Shown: in pieces, positions 1-7,516 of the stretch | Position numbering within the stretch: the first letter of the stretch is position 1 | Layout: every line of letters starts with the position of its first letter | NCBI GenBank assembly: GCA_900128395.1 | Contig: LT649447.1 | Location: 1-25,812 of the forward strand | Direction: 5' to 3' | From: Stramenopiles sp. TOSAG23-2 | Lineage: Eukaryota; Sar | DNA: 25,812 nucleotides | Notes under the pieces: model-generated | The model's database searches: none | What the model was told of the DNA's origin: nothing | What the model saw: the letters and a program-made list of their open reading frames with translations, nothing else | Position numbers and translations under genes: made by a program

Positions 1-435
1 AATGGCTACAGAGATGATATGACATTGAAAGAAATGGTGAGTCAAGTCGGTAGAAATAGTGATGGTGATGAATGTTGGACACCTTTAATAATAGCTGCAG
101 AGAACGAACATTTCCAAGTAGTTAAATATTTGATTGAACAATGTGAAGCTGATCCTAATATTGCAAATAGGCATGGATCGAATGCATTACATTTAGCAGC
201 ATATAAGAACAGAACGAATACTGATGTGATTGAATTGTTATTAACTCATATGACTCTTGATAGCATTAATAAGAAGAACAGGGGGGGATACACTCCCCTG
301 GACGGGGCATATCATAATGATAGTCCAATTCGCCAAGAGATCATTGCACTTTTTCGTTTAAAAGGTGGAAAAGCAAATTATTTTGATGAAAATGGTAGAT
401 GGGTAGGAGAAGGTAATGGTGATTTAAATCATTAA
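1..435 (+). CDS. Ankyrin-repeat protein, C-terminal part (5' truncated by window edge)
   Basis: The frame is open from base 1, and the first ATG at 19 sits inside repeat-like sequence, so the real start probably lies upstream of the window. About three ankyrin repeats are visible: one with the motif WTPLIIAAENEHFQVVKYLI, one with SNALHLAAYKN, and one starting GGYTPLDGAYHND. These have the family's TPLxxAA and helix-turn-helix spacing. The protein ends in a short polar tail (NGRWVGEGNGDLNH) and a TAA stop. Ankyrin repeats are protein-interaction modules, so no specific partner or role can be read from this fragment. A decayed copy of the last ~50 codons lies about 230 bp downstream. Family assignment is firm; function is unknown. 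Confidence 0.85.
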   Translation, partial: NGYRDDMTLKEMVSQVGRNSDGDECWTPLIIAAENEHFQVVKYLIEQCEADPNIANRHGSNALHLAAYKNRTNTDVIELLLTHMTLDSINKKNRGGYTPLDGAYHNDSPIRQEIIALFRLKGGKANYFDENGRWVGEGNGDLNH

Positions 436-663
436 AACAGAAAGAGAGATATATAAGAGTGGTGTGTGTAGATGTGTTCGCATTGCATGAATGTTGCTTG
501 TACATTTAGTTTAAAAATACATTTCTATATATATGTTTTACATTCTGTGTACATGTTTTATCATCCTCTCTGACTCTTTTCAATCTTCTACACTCACTCT
601 TCAATTGATGATTCTCGCCTTTCCACAATTATTGACTTTCTGTAATAGTATTGAATTTGAATG

Positions 664-807
664 AAGTCCCCTGGACTGTGCATATCGTAATAATCATAGT
701 CCACTTCGCCAAGAGATGATTGCACTTATACGTTTAAAAGGTGGAAAAGCAAATTATCATGTGATGAAAATGGTAGACGTGTAATGAGAGGTAATGGTGA
801 TTTATAA
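664..807 (+). pseudogene. Decayed copy of the ankyrin gene 3' end
   Basis: This stretch aligns with positions 291-434, the last coding part of the ankyrin gene. It reads PLDCAYRNNHSPLRQEMIAL and then RLKGGKANY, after which a 2-bp insertion shifts the frame into an early stop. There is also a 3-bp insertion and scattered substitutions, while the final GGTAATGGTGATTTA is kept. The copy has diverged clearly, unlike the near-identical repeats elsewhere in the window, so it is an older duplication. No open reading frame of useful length remains. Confidence 0.8.
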
Positions 808-823
808 AACGATTAAAAAAAAA

Positions 824-1005
824 CGAGAAATTATTTTTATGCACACACACACTACACTTTATACTCTTTTGAGAGAAATTGACACACAAATACTTTCATA
901 TTGTATATATCTATACCCATCCATCTCCGAGAAATTATTTTTATGCACACACACACTACACTTTATACTCTTTTGAGAGAAATTGACACACAAATACTTT
1001 CATAT
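824..1005. repeat. 78-bp direct repeat at 104-bp spacing (824-901 and 928-1005)
   Basis: The two copies match for 78 bp, beginning CGAGAAATTATTTTTATGCA. The sequence after each copy is similar but differs by small AT indels (TTGTATATATCTATACCCATCC against TATATTACATATCTATATATAAATCC). The block lies between the ankyrin remnant and the 3' end of the CCCH-Abitram gene, in CA/TC microsatellite-rich sequence. The remaining bases of the 436-1067 spacer show no gene. Confidence 0.85.
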
Positions 1006-1067
1006 ATATTACATATCTATATATAAATCCATCTCCCGCTCTCTTTCTCTCTAGATACACACACACA

Positions 1068-2149
1068 CTATTTTACTTCTTTACAAACATCTTCATCATC
1101 ATTCTTCGTCTTCATCATGAAATTTCTTTGTCGAAATAAAGTTTGAAACGAAACATTGCCATGTATAACAACTTGATCATCTTCAATTTCCTCTTGCACT
1201 TTTAAATTTTTAAATGCAGCAAATGGTTTTTTCTCCATGCAACCAGAAAAATTAAATTTCTTTCGTTTTGCATTTTGATATATACCTAAATATCCTAAAC
1301 TATGAGGATGTGTTAATAATAATTCTGGATTCTTCAATAAACGTGAATTAATTTCAACTAAAAGTCCAGTTAATGGTGATGTAATCTCATATTCTTTATT
1401 ATTATCATTTAAATCAATAATTGTGCAAAATTTATCACCAGGTTTGCATTTAATACCACCATTTTTACTTTTACCACTTGTTTTAATATCCGCAACGATG
1501 TTTTTATCATTTAAACTATGATTACTATATTTCACTTGAATACGAGTTGATTTAAAAATTGGATGTGTCTCTGCTAGACCGACCATTGCAATATCGTTAG
1601 GATGTAAAAATATATACCGATCGTTTTTACAATTTGTAGGATCATTTTTATCAGTCGGATAATATAATTGCCAAAAAACTCTTGCAACATACGAACAATT
1701 TTTTGGATTTTTATTCATGACTTTCTCTCGATTAGCCATATCAATACGATTCTGATCTAAGCGTACGTGTAAGTATCTGCATTCACTTCCATATTTACAC
1801 GTATTTGTCCTTAGAAAATCAAAACATTCTTTTTTTTTTCTATTACCACGACGTCGTGGATTTTTCTTATTATTATTGCCATTATTATTATTATTACCAT
1901 TATTATTATTTAATTTTTGTTTTTTAATTAATTCTTGTTGTTCTTCTTTATTATTTTTTTTTTCATCATTTGTAATTGTCGTTGTTGTCGTCGTCGTGGA
2001 GACATCAATTATTTATTATTATTTAATTTTTGTTTTTTAATTAATTCTTGTTGTTCTTCTTTATTATTTTTTTTTTCATCATTTGTAATTGTCGTTGTTG
2101 TCGTCGTCGTGGAGACATCAATTGTTTTATCATCGATTTTTCTTTTCAT
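1068..2149 (-). CDS. CCCH zinc-finger + Abitram (FAM206)-like protein; 5' region disrupted by 113-bp tandem duplication
   Basis: The uninterrupted part, read from ATG at 1739, encodes 223 residues resembling Abitram/FAM206: FLHPNDIAMVGLAETHPIF, then EYEITSPLTGLLVEIN, LLKNPELLLTHP and GYLGIY, a lipoyl/hammerhead-like fold. The frame stays open upstream of that ATG and contains a perfect CCCH finger with spacing C-x8-C-x5-C-x3-H (Cys codons near 1826, 1799 and 1781, His near 1769), preceded by a basic, Asn-rich stretch. Further upstream a stop appears only because a block is tandemly duplicated. Ignoring one 113-bp copy, the frame continues to an ATG at 2149 and gives about 322 residues with a Thr/Asn/Lys-rich N-terminus. 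Human Abitram is an actin-binding, nucleus-associated protein and, as I recall it, lacks a zinc finger. The finger suggests RNA binding (inference). The gene is divergent from the AAGAB-like gene. Confidence 0.75.
1900..2123. repeat. 111-bp identical tandem repeat, 113-bp offset
   Basis: Positions 1900-2010 and 2013-2123 are identical. The unit lies inside the N-terminal coding part of the CCCH-Abitram gene. Because the offset is not a multiple of three, the second copy shifts the frame and creates a TAA stop about 45 codons after the ATG at 2149. The unit contains no AGGT, so splicing could not remove exactly one copy. Confidence 0.9.
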
Positions 2150-2348
2150 CTTTCTATATTTCTATATATATATATATATTCTTTTACTATTTCTTTGACT
2201 ATATGTGTGATATTTTCCTTTTATTCATATAAAACACACGCGGACCAACAATTATTTTATAACACACACGTAAAAGCTATCATATGTATATTAGAAGCTA
2301 TAAGTGAACAAAAAAAATATAGACATAATAGATCCAATTATTATAAAG

Positions 2349-2570
2349 ATATACATTGTATCAAATAATATAGTATATATACACATACACATATACATAA
2401 ATTTTGTGAAAAGAAAGTGTGTGTGGGGGAGAAAAAAAATAAAAATGACTAGTGTAGTAATATACATTGTATCAAATAATATAGTATATATACACATACA
2501 CATATACATAAATTTTGTGAAAAGAAAGTGTGTGTGGGGGAGAAAAAAAATAAAAATGACTAGTGTAGTA
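2349..2570. repeat. Perfect abutting 111-bp tandem duplication at AAGAB-like gene start
   Basis: Positions 2349-2459 and 2460-2570 are identical and directly adjacent. The unit holds the presumed 5' UTR and the first five codons of the AAGAB-like gene, so two ATGs in the same context exist (2445 and 2556). The offset is in frame (37 codons), which lets the reading frame extend upstream artificially through translated UTR. Confidence 0.92.
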
Positions 2571-3611
2571 TCTTCAACAAATTCCCAGAATGGGCCAACA
2601 ACTGATACAACAAATAAATTACCAATAATATTAATTGTTGGAAAATCAATTGAAAATATTAACAAAATAACAAATGCATTGAAAACCCATCATTTTCAAA
2701 ATTGCATTGCTGGCGATAATATTAATAGTGGCACCAATACCCATGGTATTTTTGATACATTTACTGCTGATATTGTGACGAAATATTATACTGCTTCTGT
2801 TAATGTATGGACTCTTATTAAATCACCTGATGAAATATTGGGAAAATATATACCTGATGGGTGTAAGGCAATTATATCTACTTACGACGCTTTAACGTTA
2901 ACACAGAGTAGCTTGGAAAATAGTGCAAAATCTTGGATTGACGCATGTAAAAATCGTGTAGGAACTAAAGTCTTTGCATTGACATATGTTGATTCAAAGG
3001 AAATAGAAACTGTCAAGTGTTTAGATAAGTTAAATGACTGGACATTTGATAATCAAATTGAATATGTAAAAACAAATATGAAGGAGTTAAAACAAGATAA
3101 AACAAAACGTGAAAAAGAAGGTATTGCTAGAGCCTATGAATGTTTAGAAACAACAATGTGGCCCAATATGAAAAGGGCTAGTAGACGAAGTAGTAGCAAC
3201 AATACCAATGCCAGTAATAATAATAATAAGAATAACAATAATAATAGCAACGCTAGTAATAGTAATAACCAAAATAAACAACAAGAACGACAACAAGCAC
3301 CATTACCAGAAAGTCTCAATGATGATAATATTAAAAAAGATGGCAAAGTTGCTGTTGATGAAAAACCAGTGGTCATAACAGAAGAAGAAATAGCACAAGC
3401 AGAGAAAGAAGTGAACGATGATAAAAATGTCATTAATGAAACAGAGGAATTAATGGGTTTAATTGCAAAAGCAAAAGATATTCGTGAAGCAAGTTTAAAT
3501 GGCAGTATGACAGATGCTGAACGATATGAACAAGCAGAAAAGACTGCCATGCGTCTAGCAGAGTTATTCGATTTAATGGGTGGTGGTGAATTAAATGAAA
3601 TAATGGGTTAA
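2556..3611 (+). CDS. AAGAB/p34-like alpha- and gamma-adaptin-binding protein
   Basis: The protein (351 aa from the ATG at 2556) starts with a Ras-like, GTPase-derived fold: beta strand LPIILIVGK, then ETKYYT-type motif TKYYTASVNVW, an ISTYDALTLTQSSLENSAKSW segment and, near residue 200, ECLETTMWPNM, matching the family's terminal helix before Trp. An Asn/Gln-rich disordered linker follows, and the protein closes with an acidic helical end (ETEELMGLIAKAKDIRE, then ERYEQAEKTAMRLAELFDLM and GGGELNEIMG) like the C-terminus of human AAGAB. Family members chaperone assembly of AP-1/AP-2 clathrin adaptors. I choose 2556 because the upstream extension to 2304 is a second copy of the leader plus UTR-like sequence. 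The gene is divergent from the CCCH-Abitram gene, so the roughly 400 bp between the starts probably holds both promoters. Confidence 0.8.
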   Translation: MTSVVSSTNSQNGPTTDTTNKLPIILIVGKSIENINKITNALKTHHFQNCIAGDNINSGTNTHGIFDTFTADIVTKYYTASVNVWTLIKSPDEILGKYIPDGCKAIISTYDALTLTQSSLENSAKSWIDACKNRVGTKVFALTYVDSKEIETVKCLDKLNDWTFDNQIEYVKTNMKELKQDKTKREKEGIARAYECLETTMWPNMKRASRRSSSNNTNASNNNNKNNNNNSNASNSNNQNKQQERQQAPLPESLNDDNIKKDGKVAVDEKPVVITEEEIAQAEKEVNDDKNVINETEELMGLIAKAKDIREASLNGSMTDAERYEQAEKTAMRLAELFDLMGGGELNEIMG

Positions 3612-4002
3612 AAAAAAAAAAGAAAGAGCGATGTGTGTACTGATAATGAAAGAGGGGGGTAACATCAATTAATATCCGTGTACGTCCATACAACAAGTAT
3701 ATATATGAAATCTAAAGAGAATAATACATATATATATACATCTTCGTAAAATACAGCAGAAGCATATATGGTTTTTATAAAAATATTAATACTGTATGTG
3801 TGTGTAAAATCTTTTTTCTCCGTGTATGTATGTGTTTGTGTGTGTGTGTGATTTCAAACATTGAAGAACGTTCGAATTGTATTTACAATTCATAAGCATA
3901 ACACTGTTTTATCCATTTTTAATTGGTTATAATTGTACGTGTTCTTATACGTATATATACTTTTACAAACTAATACAATAGTCAATACATATAATACAAA
4001 CA
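3612..4002. other. Spacer between AAGAB-like gene and PKG-like kinase
   Basis: No coding potential is seen. The stretch contains poly-A and AT dinucleotide runs, a GT microsatellite around 3830-3850, and TA-rich sequence just before the kinase ATG. It presumably carries the AAGAB-like 3' UTR and the kinase promoter, but no element can be pinned down. Confidence 0.6.
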
Positions 4003-6342
4003 ATGGGATTATGTGCTTCTTCTAGCGCTCCACCTGTTCCACCAGGTGATGCTCATTCAGGAGACAAACTGAATAGCTTAATGAGGAAGACCGTAGCTGA
4101 CGCTGAAAACGTTACCGAAAAAGCTGTTGAGATTATGATGAAAGCAAGAAGACGTATGGTTGTTCATGATCAAGCAACAGCCATCGACAAAAATTTTGTC
4201 TTTCCTATGATATCTAAATCTACTAAAGAACGAAATTTTTTAAGACAATGTTTAGAGGAGACATTTTTTCTCTTTAAAGAGTTAGATACAGACTCTCAAG
4301 AGAAAATGCTTGATGCTATGGACAAGAAAGACAAGATTGAGACAAGAGACATTATTATTAAGCAAGGTGACGAAGGTGATTTTATGTACGTCGTTGAAGC
4401 TGGTCGGTTTGAGGTATTGAGTGACGATATTAAAGTAGGAACAAAAGGAAAAGGTCAAATGTTTGGAGAGTTGGCATTGCTGTATCAATGTCCTAGAGCT
4501 GCAACAATTAGGTGTATCAGTGGACCTGCCATCCTTTGGAAGCTTGAACGCAAAGTGTTTACCAACATTGCCAATAAAGTCAATGCTGCTGCTTCCAAAT
4601 CTAACTTTGAGAAGTTATCAAAATGTGAATTGTTGAAAGATTTACGTCCATCTCAACAACGTGCAATTGCAGATGTATTAGTGCGTAAAGGATATAAAAA
4701 AGGGGAAAATATCATCTTAAAAGGTGACAAAGGAACAAATTTTTATATCATCGATGAGGGTAGCGTTATTTGCATCAATGATGGAGATAACGGGCAGACA
4801 GATCTAGTATTAAATGCTGGACAATATTTTGGTGAAATAGCGCTTACGCAAAACGTCCCGCGTCAACGAACAGTTCGTTGTAGAGAAGATACTACCTGCT
4901 TAATTTTGGATAAAACAGATTTTAACAATTTACTAGGAAATTTACAAGATGCAATCGATGCAAATATGGGACAACGTGTGTTGAAATCTGTGGAAGTATT
5001 TAATAGTCTAACCCCTCATATGCATAATTTGCTAGTCGATGCATTTAAAGAAAGGGTTTATAAAGGTGGTGATACAATTATTAAACAAAACGATGTTGGA
5101 GATAGTTTTTTCGTAGTCAACCAAGGAACCTTGAAATGTTTTGTAGAGGAAGAAGGTAAATTAAAAGATACATCAAAAAGATTTCAATCTGGAGAATATT
5201 TTGGAGAGACAGCGTTGCTAGATGGGAAACCACGTAATGCAACCATTATTGCAGAAGGTGGTCCAAAAGATCGTATTCGTTTATTTCAATTGATGAAATC
5301 TGATTTTGATAGGCTTCTTGGCCCAGTCAAAGCATACATTGAAAAAACATCGCAGGAAAGAAAGGAATTATCAAAGTTAAAAAAGATTGCATTGGATGAA
5401 TTGAAAGTTATTCGTAATCTGGGACAAGGTACATTTGGGTTAGTGAAACTTGTTGAATATGATGGCAAACACTATGCGTTGAAATGTTTGCAAAAAAAGC
5501 AAATTGTTCGATACAATTTAGTAGATAATATTTTATATGAAAAACGAATGATGGAAGAGAGTAATCATCCATTTGTATTGAAACTCATCAATACTTTCCA
5601 AAATCAAGATCGATTGTATATGATGTTAGAAGTAGTACCTGGTGGTGAACTTTTTGCTTTTTTGCAAACGCGTGGTGGTTTTGTTCCTACCAATCATGCT
5701 CGCTTTATTTCAGCATGCGTAGTTTCCGTATTTGAATACATGCATTCAAAAGATATTTGCTATCGTGATTTAAAGCCAGAAAATTTAATGATCGATGCGC
5801 AAGGCTACATTAAAATGGTTGATTTCGGTTTTGCAAAAGTTGTTACTTCCAAAACATTTACGCTATGTGGAACTCCAGAATACATGGCGCCAGAAATTTT
5901 ATTACGTCGTGGACATAATAAAAGCGTTGACTACTGGGCTACTGGAATTTTGATTTATGAATGTGAAACTGGAAATACGCCATTTGCAGATTATGAAAAT
6001 TATGATAATGCTGTTATTTGCCAAAAAATCTTGCGATCGACCTTGAAATTTCCATCTGATATAAACAAAGACGCAAAATCACTGATAACGCGTTTGTTAC
6101 ATCGTGACGTATCGAAGCGATTCGGATGTATGGCACGGGGTACAAAGGATATTAAGGAACATGATTATTATAATTACGGAAGTTTTAATTGGAATCATTT
6201 GATTAGTAAAAAATTAAAAGCACCTTATGTTCCTAAAGTTTCAAAAGCCAAAGGAATTTCAACAGAAAATTTCGCTACAGTTCATGCTGATGGAAAAGTT
6301 GAACCATTTAATGGCAATGATGCGGTTTTTTCCGAATTTTGA
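4003..6342 (+). CDS. PKG-like cyclic-nucleotide-dependent Ser/Thr kinase with three cNMP-binding domains
   Basis: This AGC-family kinase of 779 residues is intact. MGLCASSS at the N-terminus fits N-myristoylation at Gly2 plus palmitoylation at Cys4, so membrane attachment is likely. Three cyclic-nucleotide-binding domains follow (about 90-195, 208-312, 330-445), with phosphate-binding cassettes FGELALLYQCPRAATI, FGEIALTQNVPRQRTV and FGETALLDGKPRNATI. The kinase domain has the glycine loop GQGTFG (475-480), Lys494, Glu513, YRDLKPEN (587-594, Tyr replacing His), DFG 607-609, activation-loop Thr620 before LCGTPEYMAPE, and the hydrophobic motif FSEF as the last four residues. Three-domain kinases of this layout occur in protists as cGMP-dependent kinases. 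None of the three cassettes has the Thr after Arg that is typical of cGMP-selective sites, so the ligand is uncertain. Confidence 0.92.
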   Translation: MGLCASSSAPPVPPGDAHSGDKLNSLMRKTVADAENVTEKAVEIMMKARRRMVVHDQATAIDKNFVFPMISKSTKERNFLRQCLEETFFLFKELDTDSQEKMLDAMDKKDKIETRDIIIKQGDEGDFMYVVEAGRFEVLSDDIKVGTKGKGQMFGELALLYQCPRAATIRCISGPAILWKLERKVFTNIANKVNAAASKSNFEKLSKCELLKDLRPSQQRAIADVLVRKGYKKGENIILKGDKGTNFYIIDEGSVICINDGDNGQTDLVLNAGQYFGEIALTQNVPRQRTVRCREDTTCLILDKTDFNNLLGNLQDAIDANMGQRVLKSVEVFNSLTPHMHNLLVDAFKERVYKGGDTIIKQNDVGDSFFVVNQGTLKCFVEEEGKLKDTSKRFQSGEYFGETALLDGKPRNATIIAEGGPKDRIRLFQLMKSDFDRLLGPVKAYIEKTSQERKELSKLKKIALDELKVIRNLGQGTFGLVKLVEYDGKHYALKCLQKKQIVRYNLVDNILYEKRMMEESNHPFVLKLINTFQNQDRLYMMLEVVPGGELFAFLQTRGGFVPTNHARFISACVVSVFEYMHSKDICYRDLKPENLMIDAQGYIKMVDFGFAKVVTSKTFTLCGTPEYMAPEILLRRGHNKSVDYWATGILIYECETGNTPFADYENYDNAVICQKILRSTLKFPSDINKDAKSLITRLLHRDVSKRFGCMARGTKDIKEHDYYNYGSFNWNHLISKKLKAPYVPKVSKAKGISTENFATVHADGKVEPFNGNDAVFSEF

Positions 6343-6561
6343 GTATAGATGGAGTATATCAAATAGAGTATCCGCATGATACCGCATTTTGGTCGAAACG
6401 GAAGTCGTTATAAAGCACCGCCGGAAATGGTGTATATAAAAACTTTTTTTCCTCTACGGGTAAATTAAAAAAAATAAAATCTTTATGATTATGATATGAT
6501 GCATGTAATGATGATGGTTAAAATCTAATAATATAATAAATGATAGCTTGGTGTATAAATG

Positions 6562-6584
6562 ATATGCATATATTATATGCATAT
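6562..6584. repeat. Inverted repeat, 11-bp arms, 1-bp centre
   Basis: ATATGCATATA, T, TATATGCATAT. The arms are perfectly complementary. AT-rich palindromes arise easily in this background, so function is open. Confidence 0.7.
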
Positions 6585-6765
6585 GATACGAAGTAATATA
6601 TTCTTTACAAGAGGTATCATACGAAAGTAAAAAAAAAATTAAAATTATAGATTACGCGAGAGAAGTGTGTAAAATAATTATTATGATTACGCCAATATAT
6701 TTTATGACACATTTAAATATGATAATATACGCGAGAACCGCTTTTCGTATTATTTTTTACGAGGT

Positions 6766-6783
6766 ACGAACTCTAGAGTTCGT
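6766..6783. repeat. Perfect 18-bp palindrome
   Basis: ACGAACTCTAGAGTTCGT reads the same on both strands. It is GC-richer than its surroundings and is flanked by GT...GTAC. It could be a dimeric protein-binding site or a cruciform/hairpin in a 3' UTR. Confidence 0.75.
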
Positions 6784-7055
6784 GTACATATATTTTTAAT
6801 TATTTTTAAAACAATAAATTTTTACATTCGGTGATGAATTCTATGATGCTCAAATACTCTATCTCAGAAATAATAGAGTCAAGATCCTAGTATCATATAT
6901 ATAAATAGTAAAGCTCTAATGCACATCTGCAAATATATTTTTTTATATTTTTAATTAGACTAAAAATTTTTACGACTTTTATATTTACGAGCGTATGACC
7001 CACACTGACTCCAATATCGTTTCCTAGTTGTACTTCTACAACAAAAGTACAAAAA

Positions 7056-7071
7056 TATTACGATCGTAATA
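7056..7071. repeat. Perfect 16-bp palindrome
   Basis: TATTACGATCGTAATA is self-complementary. Immediately upstream, around 7028-7053, an inverted repeat TTGTACTT...AAGTACAA also occurs. The role is unknown. Confidence 0.7.
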
Positions 7072-7516
7072 CACGAAGGTCTTCAATTTAGATATCATAT
7101 ATTAGATATATACGCATCATATAATTCGGTATCAGTATTATTATTATATGTGCATTTCAGTATGATGATATTTCATTGCTTTTATCTGATAAAATTTTGT
7201 GTTAGTAAAATCAACTGGGTATGATAATGAAAAGATACATTTGCAAGAGGAAGGTACATCTACATTTCAATTGTACAACGTCATGTGTAATGGATATGTA
7301 ATATATATATATATATATCCAATATTATTTGCTCCGAAAACAGTTTGATATCACCGCTGGTAATTACTCCAGCATCCTAAGAGATTCCCACCTGTCAATT
7401 ATCGTCATTGCATAACTTAAAGAAATATAAATATTACTAGAAGTACAATTGATGTATATATATATATATTAATAAGGACATTTATATACATAAGTTCATC
7501 TGAATTTACACTTACC

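Larger units (their letters stand above)
6343..7516. other. 1.2-kb convergent intergenic spacer, very AT-rich, with several palindromes
   Basis: The spacer lies between the 3' ends of the PKG-like and Sec14 genes. It has no credible open frame and no recognisable tRNA or other RNA gene. It contains TA microsatellites (about 7300-7320 and 7455-7470) and the inverted repeats listed separately. It presumably holds both 3' UTRs and polyadenylation signals. Confidence 0.6.

Noticed and set aside
794-976. 60-codon frame across CA microsatellite
   Set aside because: It consists of His/Thr and Tyr/Leu codons from simple repeats and is duplicated with the 78-bp block.
1935-2368. Plus-strand frames over the Asn/Thr-rich region
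   Set aside because: They are Phe/Ile/Cys-rich complements of the minus-strand CCCH-Abitram coding sequence and of its repeat.
2304-2555. Upstream extension of the AAGAB-like frame
   Set aside because: It is the duplicated leader plus AT-rich untranslated sequence; composition (Ile/Tyr/His repeats) is not protein-like and the true N-terminus is repeated at 2556.
6343-7516. Possible tRNA or snRNA gene in the long spacer
   Set aside because: No cloverleaf, B-box or snRNA signature could be found by eye; only AT-rich palindromes.
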